NCBI GenBank assembly: GCA_029261835.1
Contig: JAJDAO010000042.1
Coordinates: forward strand, 1-41,317
Length of the DNA stretch: 41,317 bases
Source of the DNA: Deltaproteobacteria bacterium
GTDB lineage: Bacteria > Myxococcota_A > UBA9160 > UBA4427
Direction: 5' to 3'
Part shown: positions 7,792 through 15,249 of the stretch, piece by piece
How positions within the stretch are numbered: the first letter of the stretch is position 1
How the letters are laid out: each line of letters opens with the position of its first letter
Program-made: the position numbers and the translations under genes
Notes under the pieces: model-generated
What the model saw: the letters and a program-made list of their open reading frames with translations, nothing else
The model's database searches: none
Told to the model about the DNA's origin: nothing

Positions 7792-8997
7792 ATGAGGGAG
7801 ACGCAAGTACCCGAGGGCTCCCGGCGTCGCGGGTGTCCTCTGCGCGCACTGGCCGTCTTGGTCGGGATCCTGATCGCGGGCGCGGCCCCGGCGGCGGACC
7901 TGGTGCTCGACAACGTACAGGATCGTGTCATCGACGGCGGCACCTACGACCGTCTGATCATCCACGACTCGAGCAACATCGCAGTGCGCAATGCCACCTT
8001 CTCCATCAGCCATGCCGCGTCGGTGGTAGAGATTCGCGATTCGTCGTACATCACCCTCGAGAACAACGACATCGTGGGGGACGAGCAGGCCTGCACGGGG
8101 ATCTCCCTGAAGCGCGGCAGTTACCTCACAATCCGCAACAACAAGATCCACGAGATCGCCGACGACGGCTTCGAGTTCAGCAACTCGCACCACCTGACGG
8201 TGGGGGGGAACTCGATCTACCGGCTGGTCGGCTACGGCACGGACTCGAACCCGCCCGGTCCCTGCTACAACGGCCACAGCGATGCGATCGAGCTCTACAA
8301 CATCGACGACAGCGAGTTCGACGGAAACCTGATCTTCGATGTCCGCGGGACGTCAGCCTTCTATCTCCGCAACGGGGCCAGCAGCCCAAGCAGCTACTGC
8401 CAGAACATCCGAATCACGAACAACGTGTTCATGACGCCCGAGAGCGGGTTCGTGGTGTATCTCTTCAAGACCGCTGGCCTGCAGGTCTACAACAACACCT
8501 TCTGGTGGGGGCGTTATGGCGGCGTGGTGGTCGGCAATTATGTGACCGACATGGACTTCGAGAACAACGTGGTTCATTCCGTCAACTACAACCACATGAA
8601 CGAGCCGCACAATCCCAGCGAGCACCGCTACAAGAACAACATAGTGAGCAGGACCTCCGGCCAGCGGACCCCGGACTTCTTCGACGTCGGCAGCGGCAAC
8701 GTCTTCGAGCTCGATCCCGGCTACGCAAACATCCCGGGCGTCGCAGACTTCGGAGATCGCTCGGGGTATCGCCAGAGCGACGCGGCGGAGCTGCGCGTGA
8801 AGATCGAGGACTTCGTCCCCAGCGAGGCCAGCGCCATGCTGGATCGCACTGGCGCCTCCCTGGTGGTGACCCGCGACGCCCTGGGCACCCCGCGGCCCCA
8901 GGGCGCTGGCCTCGATCTGGGGGCACTGGAGCGATCTGTAGCAGGCCCGCCCCCGCCGGCCCGCCCCCTGCCTCCGATTCTCCTCGACGGCGAGTAA
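7792..8997 (+). CDS. Secreted right-handed parallel beta-helix protein with PPILL tail
   Basis: 401 residues from the ATG at 7792. This start is preferred over the ATG at 7777 because GAGAGGGA lies just upstream of it, while the 7777 codon has no ribosome site. A signal peptide with an Arg-rich n-region, hydrophobic ALAVLVGILIAG and an APA-AD cleavage site is clear. The body has repeated beta-helix coils (ITLENNDI, LTIRNNKI, IRITNNVF, LQVYNNTF, MDFENNVV), as in pectate-lyase-like and carbohydrate-binding/epimerase folds. GAGLDLGALER near the end is the usual cap of secreted beta-helix proteins. The tail is proline-rich and ends LPPILLDGE. Likely role: binds or modifies the secreted glycan (lyase, epimerase or adhesin); no catalytic residues can be assigned. 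It shares its C-terminal tail with the protein at 4942-6426. Confidence 0.85.
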   Translation: MRETQVPEGSRRRGCPLRALAVLVGILIAGAAPAADLVLDNVQDRVIDGGTYDRLIIHDSSNIAVRNATFSISHAASVVEIRDSSYITLENNDIVGDEQACTGISLKRGSYLTIRNNKIHEIADDGFEFSNSHHLTVGGNSIYRLVGYGTDSNPPGPCYNGHSDAIELYNIDDSEFDGNLIFDVRGTSAFYLRNGASSPSSYCQNIRITNNVFMTPESGFVVYLFKTAGLQVYNNTFWWGRYGGVVVGNYVTDMDFENNVVHSVNYNHMNEPHNPSEHRYKNNIVSRTSGQRTPDFFDVGSGNVFELDPGYANIPGVADFGDRSGYRQSDAAELRVKIEDFVPSEASAMLDRTGASLVVTRDALGTPRPQGAGLDLGALERSVAGPPPPARPLPPILLDGE

Positions 8998-9132
8998 GTC
9001 GGGCGGCTCTGGCCCGTCCGCGTCGAGGGGGCCGGGGCGGCGCCCTCGACGATCGAGCCCCTCGGGGCCGGCGCACTCGGGCGGGCTCTCATCGCCACGT
9101 CACCTATCGCCACTTCTCGGCACCTACCCAGA

Positions 9133-9229
9133 CTGCATTCCTCACCACGCCAGGAAGCGAGGCCGGGCAGATCTCCTTTCCTCTCGAGGAAGGAGTACCG
9201 TCGCGGTGGCGATCTGCCGAGGAATGCAG
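9133..9229 (+). other. Nested inverted repeats in leader of GT26 gene
   Basis: Three nested complementary pairs in 97 bases. The outer pair is CTGCATTCCT (9133-9142) with AGGAATGCAG (9220-9229), 10 perfect pairs. The middle pair is GGCAGATC (9166-9173) with GATCTGCC (9211-9218), 8 perfect pairs. The inner pair is 9174-9182 with 9187-9194 around a CTCG loop, with one bulge. It ends 47 bases before the TTG start at 9277. No T-run follows, so it is not a simple intrinsic terminator. Confidence 0.5.
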
Positions 9230-9276
9230 CCTAGCGCGAAGGGTAGGCCCGCTATCCTGGCTGTGAGGAGAGAAGC

Positions 9277-10026
9277 TTGGCGCGCTCCAACGTCCTCCAT
9301 ATCGAAACGGACGCCCTCACAATGGACGAGACCCTGCAACTCTGCGGCGCCAGGATCGCAGAGCGCCAGAGCCTCGTGATCGGCTGTGTGAATGCCGCCA
9401 AGCTGGTCAAGATGCAGACCGATCGGGTGCTTCGGAACGCCGTGGTGGGCTGTGACCGGGTGCTGGCCGACGGCATGGCGGTGGTGTGGGCGAGCCGCAT
9501 CCTCGGGAATCCACTGCCGGAGCGGGTCGCCGGCATCGACCTCTTCATGCAGCTCCTGGCCCTCGCCGACCGGCGTGGTCACTCGGTGTACTTGCTCGGC
9601 GCCACCGAGGAGGTCCTGGACGGCGTAGTGGAACAGATGGCGGCCCAGTTCCCGGGAGCGCGTGTCGCTGGACGCCGAAACGGCTACTTCCGCGACGAGG
9701 AAGGGGCGGCGGTCGCGCATGAGATCCGCAAGTCGCAGGCCGACATGCTCTTCGTGGCCATGAGCGTCCCCCGCAAAGAACTCTTCCTGGCCAAGTATGG
9801 CCGTGAGGTCGGGGTGCCGGTTTGCCACGGCGTCGGGGGCTCGTTCGACGTGCTGGCGGGAAAGGTTACACGTGCGCCCGAGGCCTGGAGAGGCCTCGGC
9901 CTCGAGTGGCTCCACAGGGTCTTCCAGGAGCCCCGTCGCATGTGGAAACGCTATCTCGCCACCAACACGCAGTTCGCGTACCTGATGCTACGCACGCTGC
10001 TCGGATTTCCCCGCCCCCTGCGCTGA
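9277..10026 (+). CDS. WecG/TagA/CpsF-family glycosyltransferase (GT26)
   Basis: 249 residues. The start is a TTG backed by GAGGAG seven bases upstream. NAAKLVKMQ (39-47), LADGMAVVWASR (63-74, Asp65 in the position of the conserved catalytic Asp), SVPRKELF (163-170) and CHGVGGSFDVLAGKVTRAP (183-201) are the family signatures. GT26 enzymes transfer ManNAcA, ManNAc, GlcA or glucose to a polyprenyl-linked acceptor at the membrane. The basic/aromatic C-terminal tail (EPRRMWKRYLATN) fits the membrane-docking appendage of the family. The 3' end overlaps the 3' end of the convergent GT4 gene by 39 bases. Confidence 0.93.
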   Translation: MARSNVLHIETDALTMDETLQLCGARIAERQSLVIGCVNAAKLVKMQTDRVLRNAVVGCDRVLADGMAVVWASRILGNPLPERVAGIDLFMQLLALADRRGHSVYLLGATEEVLDGVVEQMAAQFPGARVAGRRNGYFRDEEGAAVAHEIRKSQADMLFVAMSVPRKELFLAKYGREVGVPVCHGVGGSFDVLAGKVTRAPEAWRGLGLEWLHRVFQEPRRMWKRYLATNTQFAYLMLRTLLGFPRPLR

Positions 10027-11244
10027 GCGCCGGTGCGCCTCCGGCACGATCGACAGCGCAGCGAGTTCGGCGAGGAGCCGATCGCCCTTGGCTCGCCACG
10101 TGTCGCCTCGCACGCGAGCCCGCAGATGCTCGGGCGCAGTCGGCTCTCGCAGCGCGCTGCGCACGCACGCCGCAAACTCGCTGGCATTGGCGGCCTTCTC
10201 GATGAAGCCCCGGTAGTGGTCGAGCTCGCGGAAGGGCGTGGAGACGACGGGGCGCCCGACGGCGAGATACTCCTTGAGCTTGATGGGATTGCAGGCCGCG
10301 ATCCAATCGCTCTTGTTCCAGGGCATGAGGAGTACGTCGCAGCCCGCCATGTAGCGGGCCACCTCCTCGTAGGGCTTCTGGCCGAGCAAGGTCACGTTGG
10401 GAAGGTCCACCCAGCCGCTCTCCAAGGAGCAGCCGCCTACGAGCACGAACTGCACCTCGGGCACCTGTCTTGCTAGCTCAACGAACAGCTCGGGGTCGAA
10501 AGTGGAGGCATCGATCGCTCCCACGAAGCCCGCCCGGGGTCGCGGAATGGGTCGGAGATCCGCGGGCTCGTCGCCTTCGCGGCTGCCCGCCGAGGCGAAG
10601 AGATCGAAATCGACACCGTGATCGATGTAGGCCGCCCGTCGACAGTCCGCCCCTTCTTCTTCCACGAGCTGAGTCGAGCAGTACAGGGCGAGATCGGCTC
10701 GGCTCTGCAGCCTCTGGTGATAGCCGGTGATGAGCTCCGGGTCTGCGTCGGGGAAGGCCTCCCAGCGGTCCGTACGCTCATACACGACGGCGGCGGGCGA
10801 CAGGGAGTCGACTACCTCCACTGCCGACGGACAGGTGACCCAGATGAGGGGGCGGTGGATTCCGAGGGTGCGGGCGGACAGGCGGACTTGGGTAGCCAGG
10901 ATTCCCTTCGAAAGATGCATACCGACCGCACCGGGTATGGTGATGGGGCTCGCGACCGCAAAGTTCTCTTCGATGCGTACGAAACCTTTGGTAAAGCTCT
11001 TGAGCTTCCGGAGGACGCGGGTGAAGAACATTCCTCCTTCGCCGAGTGTGGGCACCCTTATGCCGATGGAGTTCACATAGAGGACGGGGACCCGCTCGCG
11101 CAGCTCGCGCATCATCTGAAGGTCATAGTGGCCGCGGTTGTGGTACCACCAGTCGTTTCCGCCAAAACAGATCACTCCGTCGAATGTCCGCTGCGCGGCT
11201 CCGTCGGAATCGATTGAGACTGGCTCGGCCTCGGGTGTCACCAT
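9988..11244 (-). CDS. Glycosyltransferase family 4/1 (GT-B fold)
   Basis: 418 residues from the ATG at 11244, chosen because AAGAAGGA sits just upstream. The frame is open a further 84 codons, but that extension looks like non-coding sequence. The N-terminal Rossmann half includes FDGVICFGGNDWWYHNRGH, which is like the opening of glycosyltransferases that act on EPS. The C-terminal half has RAGFVGAIDAS, VQFVLVGGC, NVTLLGQKPYEEV and IKLKEYLAVGRPVVSTPF, where the E of KEYLA is the usual donor-binding Glu. It probably adds one sugar of the repeat at the inner membrane surface. It converges on and overlaps the GT26 gene and is divergent from the helical-repeat gene at 11675. Confidence 0.88.
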   Translation of the reverse strand: MVTPEAEPVSIDSDGAAQRTFDGVICFGGNDWWYHNRGHYDLQMMRELRERVPVLYVNSIGIRVPTLGEGGMFFTRVLRKLKSFTKGFVRIEENFAVASPITIPGAVGMHLSKGILATQVRLSARTLGIHRPLIWVTCPSAVEVVDSLSPAAVVYERTDRWEAFPDADPELITGYHQRLQSRADLALYCSTQLVEEEGADCRRAAYIDHGVDFDLFASAGSREGDEPADLRPIPRPRAGFVGAIDASTFDPELFVELARQVPEVQFVLVGGCSLESGWVDLPNVTLLGQKPYEEVARYMAGCDVLLMPWNKSDWIAACNPIKLKEYLAVGRPVVSTPFRELDHYRGFIEKAANASEFAACVRSALREPTAPEHLRARVRGDTWRAKGDRLLAELAALSIVPEAHRRSAQGAGKSEQRA

Positions 11245-11674
11245 CGTGTCCTTCTTCTTGGCGGCTCCGCCCGTCGGCGGGAGGTCGATTCCAGGAGCCC
11301 GTCTCTGGGGAGGCGGGCGTCTGATGCAGTCTAGCAGGCTGCGAAAGTACGATGCCGACAGGCGCAATCGCCCCCTTTCAGCGGCCGCTCTCGATTCTTC
11401 GTGAACGCCGTCACGTGCCAGACTCGCTCCAACATCCTCGCACCTGCGCACGGCGTTTCTCCGTAGCCGGCTGGGAACTCGGCGCCGAGACGTCATGAGA
11501 ACGCCGTCTGCTTCGGGTCGAAGGATCCAGCTGCGCTAGAATTGCGCCTCAAGGTTGCCCGCCCCACTTCCGATTCCTTCAGGGTGCCACCTCGCTGCAG
11601 TTCGATCCCGAGACGCGGGTGGCACGACGTCGGAAGTCCGTACCACTTTGATTGATCCACCCCGTAGGAACACC
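11245..11674. other. Divergent intergenic region with repeats and nested stem
   Basis: 430 bases between the GT4 gene (minus) and the toroid-like gene (plus). GAACGCCGTC occurs at 11403-11412 and 11499-11508, and an inverted near-copy ACGGCGTTTC lies at 11450-11459, spaced about 47-49 bases. A nested stem lies at 11566-11637. No gene is supported here. Confidence 0.4.
11566..11637 (+). other. Two nested perfect stems in leader of toroid-like gene
   Basis: ACTTCCGA (11566-11573) pairs with TCGGAAGT (11630-11637), and inside it GTGCCACC (11584-11591) pairs with GGTGGCAC (11618-11625), 8 perfect pairs each. The element ends 37 bases before the ATG at 11675, just ahead of the ribosome site. No T-run follows. 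Confidence 0.45.
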
Positions 11675-12823
11675 ATGTCGGAACCTCGAATGGACTCGAT
11701 CGCCGCGGGCGACGAAGGAATGCGGAAGCTGATCGAGCGACTCGTTTTCGTGTCGGTGCGGGGCCTGCCGCACATGTTTCGGAGCGACGAGCACACCTTC
11801 TCGTATACGCGGTTTCGCAGGGGGTCGGGCGCGGTCGAACTCAGCGGCCGGAGTCTTCGCTATGGCGCCATCGTTCTGCTCGGCGCCTGCTATCTCCCCG
11901 AGGAGGCGCAGCGGCCGATCTTCGGTGGGGAATCTGCGGACGAGTTCTGCGGGCGCTTGATCTCGCAGCTGGACGACGTACAAAACCTGGGCGATGTCGC
12001 CCTGGTCACCTGGGCGGCGGCCCAGCTCGTGCACCCGCAGCTCAAGCTGGCGCTCAAGCGACTGCGGAACCTCACGGAAGCGAGTTCGAACCCCTTCGTG
12101 GTGGAGCAAGCCTGGGTGGTGTCGGCCCTCAGCACCGCCCTTCGGAGCATCGATTCGGAACAAGAGGCCCGAAAGGCCGGGGACCTTCTGGTCTCAGCCT
12201 TCCCCGCGCACGCGGGCTCTTTCCCCCATCTCACGCGACCTGGCGGCGCGCCCTGGTATCGAGCGCACGTCGGTTGCTTTGCCGATCAGGTCTATCCGAT
12301 CCAGGCGCTCTCGCGTCTTCACGCCGCCCTGGGCAACGCGCAGGCTCTGGAGGTCGCGAACCGCTGTGCACAACAGATCTGCCGGGTACAGGGCGACGCT
12401 GGACAATGGTGGTGGCACTACGATTCCCGCACGGGAAAGGTGATCGAGGGCTACCCTGTCTACAGCGTTCATCAGGACTCGATGGCTCCCATGGCGTTGT
12501 TGGATCTCATCGATGCGGGCGGTGACGACTACTCGGAGAACATCCGGCGCGGGCTGCTCTGGATGGAGAGCGCCCGGGAAGTGGGCCATTCGCTCATCGA
12601 CGATGATCTCGAGCTCATCTGGCGCAAGGTCGCTCGCCGCGAGCCGAGCAAGCTCTCGCGGGGGCTCCGTGCGGTACTCTCCCGCCTCCACCCGGACCGG
12701 CGGCTGGGTTTCCTCGACACCCTGCTGCCTCCCACGACCGTCGACTGGGAGAGCCGTCCCTATCATCTGGGCTGGGTTCTTCACACCTGGCTGACGGGGC
12801 CTGGGGTTGGATCGGCGGTGTGA
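11675..12823 (+). CDS. Helical (alpha/alpha-toroid-like) EPS-locus protein, unknown function
   Basis: 382 residues from the ATG at 11675, which has AGGA six bases upstream; the open frame reaches back to 11555 without support. No signal peptide or membrane helix is obvious, so it is probably cytoplasmic. The sequence is a run of amphipathic helices with Trp/Tyr/His-rich turns: GQWWWHYD, EGYPVYSVHQDSMAPMAL and YHLGWVLHTW. This resembles six-hairpin or terpenoid-cyclase-like toroids. I do not recognise an assigned family. It overlaps the next gene by four bases (GTGA), so it is translationally coupled to the sulfotransferase and may act on the same glycan step. Confidence 0.75.
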   Translation: MSEPRMDSIAAGDEGMRKLIERLVFVSVRGLPHMFRSDEHTFSYTRFRRGSGAVELSGRSLRYGAIVLLGACYLPEEAQRPIFGGESADEFCGRLISQLDDVQNLGDVALVTWAAAQLVHPQLKLALKRLRNLTEASSNPFVVEQAWVVSALSTALRSIDSEQEARKAGDLLVSAFPAHAGSFPHLTRPGGAPWYRAHVGCFADQVYPIQALSRLHAALGNAQALEVANRCAQQICRVQGDAGQWWWHYDSRTGKVIEGYPVYSVHQDSMAPMALLDLIDAGGDDYSENIRRGLLWMESAREVGHSLIDDDLELIWRKVARREPSKLSRGLRAVLSRLHPDRRLGFLDTLLPPTTVDWESRPYHLGWVLHTWLTGPGVGSAV

Positions 12824-13656
12824 CGAAGGTTCTCTACACCATGGGTGCGGGCCGCAGTGGAAGTACGGTCCTCGGGATCGCGCTGGGGAACCTCGGTTCG
12901 GTCTTCTACGCCGGGGAGCTATTCGCGTGGCCCCTCTTCGGAGGCAAGCCGAAGACCGAGAAGAAGCCGACCTTGGCATTCTGGAAGAAGGTCGGCGAGG
13001 GGATTTCCGACCGTGAACGGCACTTTCAGGCGCCCTACCACCGGCGTCTCGAGCACCCCAGTGCCCTCGTGCGGCCATGGGTGTTCCTGGGCTCCGAGCT
13101 GGCGAGGGACCACGCTCGCTACCACGCCGAGTTCTTCGCGCGAATCGAAGCCGAGAGCGGAGCTGAGGTCATCGTCGATTCCTCCCACTATCCGCTGCGC
13201 CTCGTCAAGCTGCGCAAGATCCCTTCCCTGGACGTCTTCGTCATCTACCTGGTTCGGGATCCGCGTCAGGTCATCAGCGCCCTCCAGAAGGAGACACAAC
13301 GATCGCAGCCCATGCACCCCTTCAAGGCAAACATCTACTGCCTGACGGTCTGGCTGCTATCCCTCATCGCCTATCTCTCGACTCCCGCGGCGCGCAGGAT
13401 CAAGGTGCGCTACGAGGACTTCACTCGCGATCCCGATGCCGCGGTGCAGAAGATCGCCGACCGTTTTGGCATCGAGGACGATCTGCACGACTTTGACGAC
13501 CTGGAGGTGGGACATGTCTTCCAGGCGAACCGGATCCGACATCTCGAGGTAGTGAGCGTCCGGAACGAGGCGAGCGAGTTGAACCTGAGCCGAGGCTGGT
13601 CCCTTGCCAGCACGTTGATGCAGCTACCGGTGCTCTTGACGAATCGCTACCTGTGA
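12820..13656 (+). CDS. Sulfotransferase family protein (second)
   Basis: 278 residues from a GTG start that overlaps the previous stop. YTMGAGRSGSTVLGIAL (6-22) is the PAPS 5'-phosphosulfate loop at the very N-terminus, and VIYLVRDPRQVISAL (141-155) is the 3'-phosphate site. SSHYPLRLVKLRKIP (121-135) fits the conserved region before it. Likely role: sulfation of the exported glycan or its lipid-linked precursor. It has only motif-level similarity to the sulfotransferase at 2781-3749, so the two probably act on different positions. The next gene, a polymerase-like protein, begins 68 bases later. Confidence 0.85.
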   Translation: MTKVLYTMGAGRSGSTVLGIALGNLGSVFYAGELFAWPLFGGKPKTEKKPTLAFWKKVGEGISDRERHFQAPYHRRLEHPSALVRPWVFLGSELARDHARYHAEFFARIEAESGAEVIVDSSHYPLRLVKLRKIPSLDVFVIYLVRDPRQVISALQKETQRSQPMHPFKANIYCLTVWLLSLIAYLSTPAARRIKVRYEDFTRDPDAAVQKIADRFGIEDDLHDFDDLEVGHVFQANRIRHLEVVSVRNEASELNLSRGWSLASTLMQLPVLLTNRYL

Positions 13657-13658
13657 CG

Positions 13659-13698
13659 GGTGTCGGCAAGGCGGAACGGATCGTCGCGCGCCGACACC
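13659..13698 (+). other. 9-bp perfect stem before polymerase gene
   Basis: GGTGTCGGC (13659-13667) pairs with GCCGACACC (13690-13698) around a 22-base loop. It begins three bases after the sulfotransferase stop and ends 26 bases before the next ATG. No T-run follows, so it may be an mRNA stabiliser or attenuator rather than a terminator. Confidence 0.35.
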
Positions 13699-13724
13699 GG
13701 CCGAAGATCGTCTAGGGCATTCTG

Positions 13725-15170
13725 ATGAACGAAGATCCCATCTGGGCAAATCAGACCACCATCCACCCCCTTGGTGTGGCCGCCGTTCTGATCCTGGGCA
13801 TTGCGATGACGGCCCTGCCCCGGCGCTACGCCGTGATCCCCATGCTCCTGCTCGCGTGCATGATCCCCTCCGCTCAGCGCGTTGTGGTCGGCGGCTTGGA
13901 TTTCACACTCCTGCGCATCATGGTGCTCTTTGGTTGGATTCGGGTGGTCGCTCGACACGAGTACGCGAGCCTGCGATGGATCCGGCTCGACTATGCGATG
14001 CTGGCCCTGGCGGTGGTGAGCATCCTGGCCATGACGGCCCGCGAGCAGACGCTCGGTGTATTCGCGAATCGCCTCGGTTCTAACTTCGACGCCATCGGGA
14101 TGTACTTTCTCTTCCGCTTTCTGATCCGAGATTGGAGGGACGTCCGGATCGTCACCCACGCATTCATTCTGGTGTCTGTCGTCGTCGCCGCCGCATTCGC
14201 GCTCGAGCACAACACGGGACGGAACATCTTCTCGATTTTCGGGGGCGTGCGCGAGTTCACCGTGGTTCGGGAGGGCCGACTTCGCTGCCAAGGTGCCTTC
14301 TCCCACGCGATTCTGGCCGGCTGCTTCTGGGCTGCACAGCTCCCGATGGTGGCAGCGCTCTGGTGGGACGGGAGCACTCGCAAGGTCCTGCCGATTCTCG
14401 GTGCGGGCTGCATGCTCCTCATCGTGATCTTCTGCGCATCCAGCACGCCTGTCGGGGGTGTCGGAGTCTGCCTGTTGGGCGGCGGGCTCTTCTTCTTTCG
14501 GAAGTACACACGACACATGAGATGGGGCTTCCTGGCTACGCTCGTGGGGCTCCACATGGTGATGGAAGCCCCCGTCTGGCACCTGTTTGCGCGTATCGAT
14601 CTGGCCGGAGGTTCGACGGGCTGGCATCGCTATCACCTCATCAACGAGATGGTCAAGAACTTCGATGAGTGGTGGTTCTTGGGAACGAGCTCAACCGCCC
14701 ATTGGGGCCACCAGATGTTCGACATCACCAACCAATACGTTCTGCAGGGTGTTCGCGGTGGCCTTCTTCAGATGGTGATCTTCATCGTCTGCATGGCCCT
14801 CGCGTTCCAGTGCGTCGGCCAGCTTTGCGATGTGTTTCGAAGCAACAGGCGCTATCTCGTGCTCTCATGGGCTCTCGGCGTTTCGCTCTTGAGCCATGCG
14901 GTGATGTTCATGGCCGTGTCCTACTTCGGTCAGACCTACCTGGCGTGGTATCTGCTGCTCGCCATGATCGGAACCATGGGCTCGCTGGTTCCCATGTTGC
15001 GACAGCAGCGGGAGGGCGTTCCGGAAGGTGTAGCGGAGCCAATCTCCGCACGTCGCCGCTCCGGCCGGCCGCGAACGGCGCGCTCGCCCGGGGCTCCCGA
15101 GCCGAAGGCAAACGGGGTGCCGGGTCCTTCGCTCGCCGGCGCCCTCATCAAGCGGCCGGGCAAGCGATGA
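13725..15170 (+). CDS. O-antigen polymerase/ligase-like membrane protein (Wzy type)
   Basis: 481 residues with about ten or more hydrophobic helices spread over residues 15-430. RLRCQGAFSHAILAGCFWA (185-203) matches the Arg-containing periplasmic-loop motif of the Wzy_C/WaaL superfamily. A large loop near 290-345 (WHRYHLINEMVKNFDEW) is the second conserved periplasmic region. Likely role: polymerisation of lipid-linked repeat units or ligation of the chain at the periplasmic face. A basic, proline-rich cytoplasmic tail of about 55 residues follows the last helix and is unusual. No Wzx flippase or Wzz/Wza export gene is in the window, so those must lie before the window or elsewhere. Confidence 0.85.
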   Translation: MNEDPIWANQTTIHPLGVAAVLILGIAMTALPRRYAVIPMLLLACMIPSAQRVVVGGLDFTLLRIMVLFGWIRVVARHEYASLRWIRLDYAMLALAVVSILAMTAREQTLGVFANRLGSNFDAIGMYFLFRFLIRDWRDVRIVTHAFILVSVVVAAAFALEHNTGRNIFSIFGGVREFTVVREGRLRCQGAFSHAILAGCFWAAQLPMVAALWWDGSTRKVLPILGAGCMLLIVIFCASSTPVGGVGVCLLGGGLFFFRKYTRHMRWGFLATLVGLHMVMEAPVWHLFARIDLAGGSTGWHRYHLINEMVKNFDEWWFLGTSSTAHWGHQMFDITNQYVLQGVRGGLLQMVIFIVCMALAFQCVGQLCDVFRSNRRYLVLSWALGVSLLSHAVMFMAVSYFGQTYLAWYLLLAMIGTMGSLVPMLRQQREGVPEGVAEPISARRRSGRPRTARSPGAPEPKANGVPGPSLAGALIKRPGKR

Positions 15171-15249
15171 GATACATCCGGCCAGGGGCCCTCCGCCCGC
15201 TCCTCACGAGCCCCATCACGCAGCGCGTGGCCGCCCTGGCAAGGCGACG

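Noticed and set aside
4942..8997. PEP-CTERM-type sorting signals on the two secreted proteins
   Set aside because: Neither has a C-terminal transmembrane helix followed by basic residues; both end in a short Pro-rich PPILL tail.
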